The notes under the pieces are model-generated. The model ran no database searches. It saw nothing but the letters and a program-made list of their open reading frames with translations, and was not told where the DNA came from. A stretch of DNA of 64,000 nt. It comes from Burkholderiaceae bacterium. GTDB taxonomy: Bacteria > Pseudomonadota > Gammaproteobacteria > Burkholderiales > Burkholderiaceae_C. The position numbers and the translations under genes were made by a program. The first letter of the stretch is position 1, and each line of letters begins with the position of its first letter. The stretch lies in assembly GCA_016790515.1 (NCBI GenBank), contig JAEUOY010000173.1:1-64000 (forward strand), given 5' to 3'. Positions 8,063-14,882 of the stretch are shown piece after piece.

Positions 8063-9174
8063 GGCGTCGCCCGACCTCCGCAGTGGCGGCTCCGATCGCA
8101 GCCGCGAAGCACGCCGCCGACCCGGTGAGCGCCGGCGAGCCGGCGGTGCCCGCCGGCGCCCCGCGCCTGCACGGGCCGCGCGCGCTGCTGCCCGGCAGCG
8201 GCCTGAGCGCGGTGATCGCGCTCGCGGCAACCTTTGTCTCGACGCTGCACGGCGGGCCGCAGTTCCTCTACGCCTTGTTCTTCGGGGTCGCCTTCCACTA
8301 CCTGAGCCACGACCCGACCACCAAGCCGGGGGTCGACTTCTGCGCGCGCAACGTGCTGCGGCTGGGCGTCGGCCTGCTCGGCGCGCGGATCACCGCCGCG
8401 CAGATCGCCGGGCTGGGCTGGACCACGGCGGCGATCGTGGTCGCCGCGGTCGTGACGACGATCGTCTGCGGCGTCTGGCTCGGTCGCCGCCTCGGCCTGA
8501 GCCGCGCGCAGAGCGTGCTGTCGGGCGGCGCGGTCGCGATCTGCGGCGCCTCTGCGGCGCTGGCGATCTCGGCCGTGTTGCCGCGCGAGAAACACGGCGA
8601 CCGGTTCACGCTGATGGTGGTCGTCACGGTGACCGTGCTGTCGACCGTGGCGATGGTGATCTACCCGCTGGTGTGCCGGCTGCTGGACCTGCCGCCGGAT
8701 CTGGCGGGCCTGTTCCTCGGCGGCACGATCCACGATGTCGCGCAGGTGGTCGGTGCCGGCTATACGCTGAGCCACGAGACCGGCGACTATGCGACGGTCG
8801 TCAAGCTGTTCCGCGTCGCGATGCTGGCGATCGTCGTCGTCGTGGTGTCGAGCCTGTTCAAGGCCGAGCGCGAGCGTGTGGCGGCGGACCCGCGCGGCGG
8901 TGCCGCGCCGGCGCGGCAGGCACTGGTTCCCTGGTTCCTGTGGGTCTTCGTCGCGCTCGTCGTCGCCAATTCGGTCGGCGCCATGCCGGCCGCGCTGCAG
9001 CAGCAGCTGGGCGAACTGTCGCGCGGCTGCCTGGTGGTGGCCATCGCGGCGCTGGGCGTCAAGACGTCGTTTGCGCAGCTGGCGCGGGCCGGCTGGCGGC
9101 CGTTCATGCTGTTGCTGGTCGAGACGCTGTGGATGGCCGGGCTGGTGATCGCCGCCGTGTTGTTGGTGCGATGA
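8059..9174 (+). CDS. yeiH: YeiH/UPF0324-family membrane exporter
   Basis: A 371-aa multi-pass membrane protein of the YeiH (Cons_hypoth698) family. The family signature segments are visible: GVDFCARNVLRLGVGLLGAR near residue 95, LSGGAVAICGASAALAISAV near residue 155, and FLGGTIHDVAQVVGAGYTLS near residue 215. The N-terminal 45 residues are alanine-rich and polar before the first membrane segment. The ATG at 8059 overlaps the pta stop (ATGA), which favours it over the earlier codon at 8011. YeiH homologues recur beside xsc and are suspected sulfate or sulfite exporters. That function is inferred from context. Confidence 0.85.
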   Translation: MRRRPTSAVAAPIAAAKHAADPVSAGEPAVPAGAPRLHGPRALLPGSGLSAVIALAATFVSTLHGGPQFLYALFFGVAFHYLSHDPTTKPGVDFCARNVLRLGVGLLGARITAAQIAGLGWTTAAIVVAAVVTTIVCGVWLGRRLGLSRAQSVLSGGAVAICGASAALAISAVLPREKHGDRFTLMVVVTVTVLSTVAMVIYPLVCRLLDLPPDLAGLFLGGTIHDVAQVVGAGYTLSHETGDYATVVKLFRVAMLAIVVVVVSSLFKAERERVAADPRGGAAPARQALVPWFLWVFVALVVANSVGAMPAALQQQLGELSRGCLVVAIAALGVKTSFAQLARAGWRPFMLLLVETLWMAGLVIAAVLLVR

Positions 9175-9254
9175 GGTCCCCGTCCGCTGCGGCTGATGAC
9201 GTTCGCGCCGTCGGCAACCGGGTTGACGAGCACGCCCTGGTGGCGCGGTCCGCG

Positions 9255-9462
9255 AAGCGCTGCCTGGTCATCGATCCGAACACCACCGCCCGTGTCACGG
9301 AGACCGTGCCGGCCGCGTGCCGGCGCGCGCAGCCCGGCGTGTCATGGGAAGGTGCGGCGGCGCGCTTCGGCGTCGCCTGCATCGCCGACGAGGTCGCGTC
9401 TGCCAAGGCTGCACATGCCGCGCTCGACGCCTTCGAGGCCTTCCATGCCGGGCACGACACAT
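9255..9462 (+). pseudogene. hydantoin/Asp-Glu racemase fragment
   Basis: The frame contains KRCLVIDPNTTARVTETVPA, matching the N-terminal strand and substrate-binding NPNTT-type loop of hydantoin racemase. It then has ARFGVACIADEVASAKAAHA followed by ALDAFEAFHAGHD, which aligns with a later part of the same fold. The catalytic cysteine regions and everything downstream are missing, and the frame then changes to nnrS-like sequence. An ATG at 9171 overlapping the yeiH stop would give an in-frame leader of about 28 codons with no family resemblance. This is a truncated remnant. Confidence 0.55.
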
Positions 9463-9489
9463 TGGCAGATTGCGCAGCATGCGTCCGGC

Positions 9490-10200
9490 CACTGGATGTC
9501 GAGCCGGTCGGTCCTCGGGGTGGTGTCCTTGTTTGCGCTGCAAATGCGGTTCATGGGCGGCCGCATCGCGGCACCCGCAATCGCCGGCCAGTTCCATCAC
9601 CAGGGCCAGAACCTCGCGGCTCGGGTGCAGCCGCGCATCGAAGCGGCGCTGCTCGTGGCCGGCATCATCACTCCCCTGGCGCTGGCCGTGCCGGGATGGC
9701 ATGCCCTTGCCGGCGCATCGGCGGCGGTCTCCGGCGTCCTCGCGCTGATTCGCCTGGGGCGCTGGCGCTTGTGGGCGTTGCGTGGCCGCGCCGACCCGTG
9801 TTGCCTGTCGGTGGGCTGCGCCTGGCTGGCAGTGGTCCAGCTCGCGTTGGGTGAGTCGGTTGCCGGTGGCCGCCTGGGACTTGCAGCGGTCCACGTCACC
9901 ACTGTCGGCGCATCGGGGATGCCGAGCTTCAATGTGATGGCAACCTTCTGAACGCTGCGCGCGCGGCGTGGCCTGGCCGATGTGGCGCTGATCGTCCGGG
10001 GCACGGCATTGCTCGCTGCCGCCACCTTCCTGCGTGTGCTGGGTGCTCGGCTGCGATCGATCCGTGGCCCTGGTTTGCGCTCGCCGCTGCCTGCTGGTCA
10101 GCGGCCTTCGTGCTTCTGCCCGGGCTCTTGTGGCGCTGCCTGCGTGCGTTCAGGGCCCGGTCAGTCCGTCGGCATTGGACGCGTTCGCGACATTCGCTGC
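9490..10200 (+). pseudogene. nnrS remnant (broken by a stop and a frameshift)
   Basis: NnrS is a haem- and copper-containing membrane protein linked to nitric oxide resistance. From about 9500 the frame reads VVSLFALQMRFMGGRI, then QPRIEAALLVAGIITPLALA and further hydrophobic helices typical of the family's second half. It is stopped at 9949-9951. The family resemblance continues after the stop (GLADVALIVRGTALLAAATF) and then shifts frame near 10050, ending with IDPWPWFALAAACWSAAFVL and LLPGLLWRCLRAFRARSV. The N-terminal half is missing. The remnant lies tail to tail with the NO reductase gene norB, its usual partner. Confidence 0.65.
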
Positions 10201-10305
10201 CGCGTCGAAAGTAGTCGGTGAAGGCGGTGAGTTTCATGGCGAGGTCGATGCCCGAAGCGGGGCGAGGAGGGCCGAGGCCCTCCGCGTTCGCGTCAGCGCC
10301 TGGCG

Positions 10306-12567
10306 TCAACGTTCGATGGTCGCCGGCCTGGCGCCGACGGGCGCCTGCAGGTTCGACTTGCGGCGCAGCAGGTACAGCGCGTAGAGGCCGAGGAAGACGC
10401 TGCCGGCCGCGAAGACGATGTCACCGGGCACCCGCAGCCAGACCAGGCTCTCCATCACCGGCGAGTGGATCACCTCCGGCGAGCGGGCGTACCACAGGCC
10501 GGTCGTGATCGCGTGATAGGCCTGGTAGATGCCAGCGGGCAGCAGCGACATGAACACCATCATCGCCAGGCCGATGTTCAGGCTCCAGAAGGCGGGCTTC
10601 AGGAACCGGTCGGCATGCAGCGCGCGGTCGTACAGGCCGCGCAGGCAGAACAGCATCAGGCCGATGCCGAGCATGCCGTACACGCCGAACAGCGCCGCAT
10701 GGCCGTGGGCCGCCGTCATGTTCAGCCCTTGCACGTAGTACAGCGAGGCGGGCGGGTTGATGGCGAAGCCGAGCAGCCCCGCGCCGACGGTGTTCCAGAA
10801 GCCGACCGCGACGAAGGACAGGATGACCCACTTGTACGCACCCAGCCAGGCCACGTTCCTCGAGCGTCGCCAGGTCTGCAGGGCCTCCAGGCCGATCAGC
10901 GTCAGCGGCACGACTTCGAGCGCCGAGAACACCGCGCCGACGGCAATCACCGAGGTCGGCGTGCCGGTCCAGTACAGGTGGTGCAGCGTGCCCAGGATGC
11001 CGCCGAACAGGAAGACGATGGTCTCGGCGACGATGGCACGGTTGGCCGACGCCGCTCGCACCAGGCCCAGGTTCGTGAAGATCAGCGCGACGACCGCGGT
11101 GGCGAAGACCTCGAAGAAGCCTTCGACCCACAGGTGCACGAGCCACCAGCGCCAGTACTCGATCATCGAGTAGTGCGTGTGCTGCCCCCAGGTGAGCGAG
11201 GTGGCGTAGAAGCCGCCGATGCAGGTCGCCGACAGGAACACCATCGCGATCAGGCCGCGGGTCTCCGAAGGCTTCTTCAGCGCGGGCCACAGCGCGCGGC
11301 CCAGCAGCAAGACCCAGAACAGCAGGCCGACGAACAGCAGCACCTGCCAGAAGCGGCCCATGCTGGTGAACTCGAGGCCCTGGTTGCCGAACCAGAAGCT
11401 GTAGTCGATGCCGCGGTGCTGCAGCGTGCCCAGCCAGCCGGTGATGGTCGAGCCCAGGACGACGACGATGAGCGCCCAGAACAGGGCATCCACGCCGAGC
11501 TTCTGGAATCTGGGTTCACGGCCCGAGAGCAGCGGCGCGACGTACAGGCCGGTGGCGAGCCAGGCGGTGGCGATCCAGAAGATGCCGATCTGGGTGTGGA
11601 CCGTGCGGCTGATGGTGTAGGGCAGGACCTGCGCCAGCGGGATGCCGAAGAACGACTGGCCTTCGACCGCATAGTGCGCGGTGACGACGCCCATGCCGAT
11701 CTGCAGCAGCATCAGGCCGATGACGGTGAAGAAGTACTTGCGGGTCGCCTTCATCGACGGCGTGGCCTTGGCGCCCAGCAGCGGGTCGGTCTTCGGCACG
11801 GCAGCCTGCTCTTCGTGCGCGTCGCCCTTGTGCAGCCACAGCATCGCGGCGATGCCGGCCAGCAGCAGGATGATGCTGGCCATCGACCACATCGCGGCCG
11901 ATCCGGTCATCGTGTTGCCGACCAGCGGCTCGTGCGGCCAGTTGCTGGTGTAGGACAGGCCGGTCTCGCCCGGGCGGTCGGTGGTGGCGGCCCAGGCGGA
12001 CCAGAAGAAGAAGGCGGTGAGCGCCTGGCGGTGTTCCTTCTCGGGCAGCGCGTCTTCGGTCATCGCGTACTGGTCGCGCAGCTTCTCGAGCTTCGGGTCG
12101 GTGCCGAACAGGCCTTCGTAGTGCGACGCGACGGCGCGGATGGCCTGGGCACGCTCCCGGGAAACGGTGATCCGGCCCGTGGTCTCGTCGTAGGTGTTGC
12201 GCCGCATCTCGGCGCGCACACGCGAGTCGACGGCGGCCTTGTCGGCTTCATCGAGCTGGGCGCCGGCGCTGCGGATCGTCTGCAACGTCGTCGCCTCGCG
12301 GTGCAGCCAGTCGGCTGACCAGTCGGGCGCGACGTAGCTGCCATGGCCCCACACGGTGCCGAGTTGCTGGCCGCCCGCGGCCAGCCAGGCCTGCTGGCCC
12401 AACTGGACCTGCTCGCCGGTATAGAGCACCTCGCCCTCGGCCGTCACGACCTGCTTGGGGATGGGAGGGGCGAAGAGATAGATCTGCCATCCGAGGTACC
12501 CGAGGGCACCGAAGGACAGGACGAAGATGAGGCCCAGCCAGCGCCAGAGCCTGCTTGTGGCATTCAT
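10306..12567 (-). CDS. norB: quinol-dependent nitric oxide reductase (qNOR)
   Basis: A 753-aa member of the haem-copper oxidase superfamily that reduces two NO to N2O with electrons from quinol. The first membrane helix (about residues 10-32) and the large periplasmic N-terminal extension (to about 220) are those of the single-subunit qNOR rather than NorCB. The core follows with metal-binding histidines in TISRTVHTQIGIFW, WRWWLVHLWVEGFFEVFATA, GTLHHLYWTG and LNMTAAHGHAALFGVYGMLG. The protein is intact and sits in the inner membrane. It is the last gene of a DUF3079-DUF2249-norB string on the minus strand with an NsrR-like site upstream. Detoxification or a terminal denitrification branch are both possible, since no nirK/nirS or norC is in view. 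Confidence 0.95.
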   Translation of the reverse strand: MNATSRLWRWLGLIFVLSFGALGYLGWQIYLFAPPIPKQVVTAEGEVLYTGEQVQLGQQAWLAAGGQQLGTVWGHGSYVAPDWSADWLHREATTLQTIRSAGAQLDEADKAAVDSRVRAEMRRNTYDETTGRITVSRERAQAIRAVASHYEGLFGTDPKLEKLRDQYAMTEDALPEKEHRQALTAFFFWSAWAATTDRPGETGLSYTSNWPHEPLVGNTMTGSAAMWSMASIILLLAGIAAMLWLHKGDAHEEQAAVPKTDPLLGAKATPSMKATRKYFFTVIGLMLLQIGMGVVTAHYAVEGQSFFGIPLAQVLPYTISRTVHTQIGIFWIATAWLATGLYVAPLLSGREPRFQKLGVDALFWALIVVVLGSTITGWLGTLQHRGIDYSFWFGNQGLEFTSMGRFWQVLLFVGLLFWVLLLGRALWPALKKPSETRGLIAMVFLSATCIGGFYATSLTWGQHTHYSMIEYWRWWLVHLWVEGFFEVFATAVVALIFTNLGLVRAASANRAIVAETIVFLFGGILGTLHHLYWTGTPTSVIAVGAVFSALEVVPLTLIGLEALQTWRRSRNVAWLGAYKWVILSFVAVGFWNTVGAGLLGFAINPPASLYYVQGLNMTAAHGHAALFGVYGMLGIGLMLFCLRGLYDRALHADRFLKPAFWSLNIGLAMMVFMSLLPAGIYQAYHAITTGLWYARSPEVIHSPVMESLVWLRVPGDIVFAAGSVFLGLYALYLLRRKSNLQAPVGARPATIER

Positions 12568-12606
12568 GATGTGTTCTCTGAAGAGTGTTGGAAGAAGTCC
12601 TCGGGA

Positions 12607-12897
12607 TCAGGCAGCGCCGCCGCACACACCGCAACAGCCGCCGCTGGCGTGCGAGCGCACCGGCTTGCCGATGCTCACTCGCCAGACCTCGGGCCCGTTC
12701 TCCAGGTACGACCACGAGTAGCGGCCGGGCGCTTCGGCTTCGAGCCGATGGCGCAGCGGTTTCGGGTCGTGGTCGTTCACGATCTCCAGGGCCTGACCCG
12801 TGGCAAGCTCGCGCAAGGCCGCAAGGATGGCCGCGTGGCGCTCGCGCGGCACGAGGGTTCTGACGTCGATGGTGTTGTCGGCGGTCGAGCTGATCAT
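12607..12897 (-). CDS. DUF2249-domain protein
   Basis: A 96-aa soluble protein whose core, IDVRTLVPRERHAAILAALR through ATGQALEIVNDHDPKPLRH and YSWSYLENGPEVWRVSIGK, is a DUF2249 domain, a TusA-like fold. The C-terminus ends in a cysteine-rich tail (SGGCCGVCGG) that could bind metal. DUF2249 genes are common beside norB and haemerythrin-type NO-repair genes, so a role in NO stress is inferred from position. The chosen start (MISSTADNTIDVRTL) begins directly before the domain. A longer frame to 12957 would add a proline-rich leader of no family resemblance. It is 39 bp upstream of norB. Confidence 0.8.
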   Translation of the reverse strand: MISSTADNTIDVRTLVPRERHAAILAALRELATGQALEIVNDHDPKPLRHRLEAEAPGRYSWSYLENGPEVWRVSIGKPVRSHASGGCCGVCGGAA

Positions 12898-12981
12898 GGC
12901 GTTCTCTGGGTGAATGGAGGGTGGCTGCGGGCTCGGGGCTGGAGGCCGAGGGGGCATTCGCTGGCACGGCGGAGTGCGGCG

Positions 12982-13188
12982 CTACGGTCGAGTCGACGGC
13001 CGTCGAGGTTCGGCGGCCTCCCGGGCATCGAGGCCGAACGACATCCAGTCGTCGCCAAACAGCTCGACCGGGTGCTGCGTGCGCACCGACCCGTTGCCGC
13101 ACATGAGCGAATCCGCCGGGCAGTAGCGGTCGCAGCCCCAGCACAGTCGCTCCGGGTGTTGCGGCTTGATCGGAAACTTCCTGGCCAC
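12982..13188 (-). CDS. DUF3079 cysteine-rich small protein
   Basis: The product contains KFPIKPQHPERLCWGCDRYC, then PADSLMCGNGSVRTQHPVEL and FGDDW, the diagnostic DUF3079 sequence. Its four cysteines are spaced like a small metal- or Fe-S-binding knuckle. Function is unknown. I chose the GTG at 13188 (VARKFPIK, 68 aa) because it has AGGA eight bases upstream and matches the family's N-terminus. ATGs at 13221 and 13236 are in frame but lie inside an NsrR-like palindrome, which would be an odd place for coding sequence. It heads the string DUF3079-DUF2249-norB, suggesting a role in NO or nitrosative stress. Confidence 0.78.
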   Translation of the reverse strand: MARKFPIKPQHPERLCWGCDRYCPADSLMCGNGSVRTQHPVELFGDDWMSFGLDAREAAEPRRPSTRP

Positions 13189-13218
13189 GCGGGTGGTCCT
13201 GGTCGAAGGTGTTTTGAA

Positions 13219-13237
13219 CATGTAGGAAATGTACATC
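13219..13237 (-). promoter_or_regulatory. NsrR-like operator upstream of the DUF3079-DUF2249-norB string
   Basis: Read on the minus strand the sequence is GATGTACATTTCCTACATG. It has the form GATGYA-N7-TRCATC known for NsrR, the NO-sensing Fe-S repressor, with eleven of twelve half-site bases matching. It lies about 31 bp before the preferred DUF3079 start. No nsrR gene is in the window. Confidence 0.5.
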
Positions 13238-13529
13238 TTTTAGGCGATGGAGTGTAGATGCATGAGGAATAGGCCTTCAGGCTGGTCCTTGCTTCTTCTC
13301 GATCTGGGCCAGGTTCTGCGTCGATGCCCTCGTGGCGGTCGGATTGCTCGAACCTTGCAGCCAGCGCGATGGCGCAGAGGTCGCCTGGACGCTGCTGGGC
13401 GCGTGCCCTGCACGACGATGCCGTGTCGAGAGCGGCAAGCGCGATGGACAACGGTTCGTGCAACCGGATGCGCCGTAACAACGGCGCCCGAGCCGTGCCC
13501 ATCGGCCATGACCACCAGCGTGGCAAGCC
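13238..13529. other. 292-bp stretch without a recognisable gene
   Basis: Open frames exist on both strands, but none resembles a known protein and none has a convincing start. It lies downstream of the acr3 fragment in the same orientation and may be further decayed sequence of the arsenic operon. Confidence 0.4.
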
Positions 13530-13910
13530 ACGTGGCGATCGGCCGTGGTCCGGTCCAGGCCAGCGCGGCGTCGAAGGCGGCCTGGCCTCGCGCCCGCCAG
13601 GCCTTGCGCCAGGCCTGCCCGATCAGCACCGGGATCACGATGTACAGCACCGCAGCGCATTCCAGGGCAGGCCGATCGACGACAGCCCGAGCAGCAGCGC
13701 GACGATGGGCGCGAAGGTGAACACCATGATGGTGTCGTTCAGCGCCACCTGTCTCGGCCTGAACGGGTTGACCGAGGGGCCCGGGTGGCTGCCTGCGGAG
13801 TGCGCCTCGAGCTGCCCCCGGCCCAGGCCGTTCAGGATGCCCTCGGCCATGATCGACCGCACCGGGCTGTGCATGCAGGCGATGAGCACGCTGCAGACCT
13901 GGTCGCTCAT
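13530..13910 (-). pseudogene. arsC-acr3 chimeric remnant
   Basis: From the ATG at 13910 the frame reads MSDQVCSVLIACMHSPVRSI, then MAEGILNGLGRGQLEAHSAG and SHPGPSVNPF. This is the N-terminal half of a thioredoxin-type arsenate reductase (low-molecular-weight phosphatase fold, CX5R loop preserved as CMHSPVR). After RPRQ it switches in frame to VALNDTIMVFTFAPIVALLL and GLSSIGLPWNAL, an internal part of the ACR3 arsenite efflux pump. Near 13655 the frame shifts and the pump sequence continues as VLYIVIPVLIGQAWRKAWRA and further, ending around 13530. Most of both genes is deleted, so neither arsenate reduction nor arsenite export can come from this locus. Confidence 0.7.
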
Positions 13911-14355
13911 GGAGCGCCTCCCTGAGTTGGGCTGCTCGGGACACGGCAGGTGGCGCACGCCGTGCCGGATGGCACCGCATCGCAGCCGACGGCCTGGCAG
14001 CAGTGCGCCGGCAGGCAGGTGAGCCCTTCGTTCGTCGTCGTGGTCGGGATGGTCTCGCGCTCGACTTCGAACACGCAGTCGGTCAGCAGGGCGTCGCGCG
14101 CCGGCGCGCGCACGGCATGGCCGTCGAGCCTGCCCTCGAGTCAGGGCAGATCAAGGCCATGGCGGTGGCGCTGCCGGTGGTTGTCGGCGCCAGGCTCGGC
14201 AACGCGCTGCGCGCACGCCGCAGGCCCTTGTGCGGTGTGTCGACCATCAGGTCGGTGTTGGTCGGGTCCTGGGTCGTGGTGATCTGGCGATGGATGACAG
14301 TCCGGCGACAGGCAACGATGCCGCGGGCGCCCGCGCGATGCGCCAGCGCATGAGA
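13911..14355. other. 445-bp stretch between two arsenic-gene remnants, no intact gene
   Basis: One minus-strand frame gives a cysteine-containing peptide (ETIPTTTTNEGLTCLPAHCC, ending at 13907), but I do not recognise it. Its position between arsI and arsC remnants suggests it derives from the same operon. No promoter or repeat is clear. Confidence 0.4.
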
Positions 14356-14669
14356 TCAGCAGCAGGACGGCTGAGGCTTCACCGGGATGCCGATCGGCTT
14401 GCCGCGCGGCGCGGGCGTGCAGCAGCCGGCGCCGAGGCGTCGATCGATGCCGCCTCGCTGACGACGGGGATGTCGCCCAGCGTGTGGAAGTGCTCCCAGG
14501 CGATGCGCTGCGGGTCGGCAACCCAGTGCTCCTCGCTGCTCGCGTCGCAGCAACTCGTCTCGCCGTCGTCGAGAAGGGCCATGTCAGCGGATTCCGCGCG
14601 CGCCTTCAGCTCGGCCAGTTCGACCAGCCCGTCGGTCTGGAAACCCAGATCGTCGGGTCCGCGCCGCAT
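14356..14669 (-). pseudogene. arsI/cadI (organoarsenical lyase) C-terminal remnant
   Basis: The minus strand encodes LGFQTDGLVELAELKARAES, then EEHWVADPQRIAWEHFHTLG and DIPVVSEA, which is the second half of the ArsI/CadI vicinal-oxygen-chelate protein that cleaves carbon-arsenic bonds. A frameshift near 14440 separates this from the family's cysteine-rich tail, found in the next frame as CCTPAPRGKPIGIPVKPQPSCC split by its stop at 14356. The N-terminal half is absent. With arsC and acr3 fragments downstream it marks a former arsenic-resistance operon. Confidence 0.7.
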
Positions 14670-14882
14670 GCCCGCCGGGTGGCGAGGTGGCCGTTGCCTA
14701 GGGGGCGTACCGGGCGACGATCGAGGCGTCCCCCGGGCGTTCCCGCCGCGCGGCTCATCGACGCCCGTTCGACCCGCGCCCGCCCCGGCACGCGCGCGAC
14801 GATCGGCGCGGGTCCGGCCACGGCGGTGGCGCCAGCCGGCTCGCCCGGTGCCCCTGCCGCCAGTCCGGCGTCGATCGCCGGT

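Noticed and set aside
10465-12318. 617-codon plus-strand frame opposite norB
   Set aside because: It is antisense to a fully conserved qNOR and has the Gln/Arg/Glu-rich composition typical of GC-rich antisense frames.
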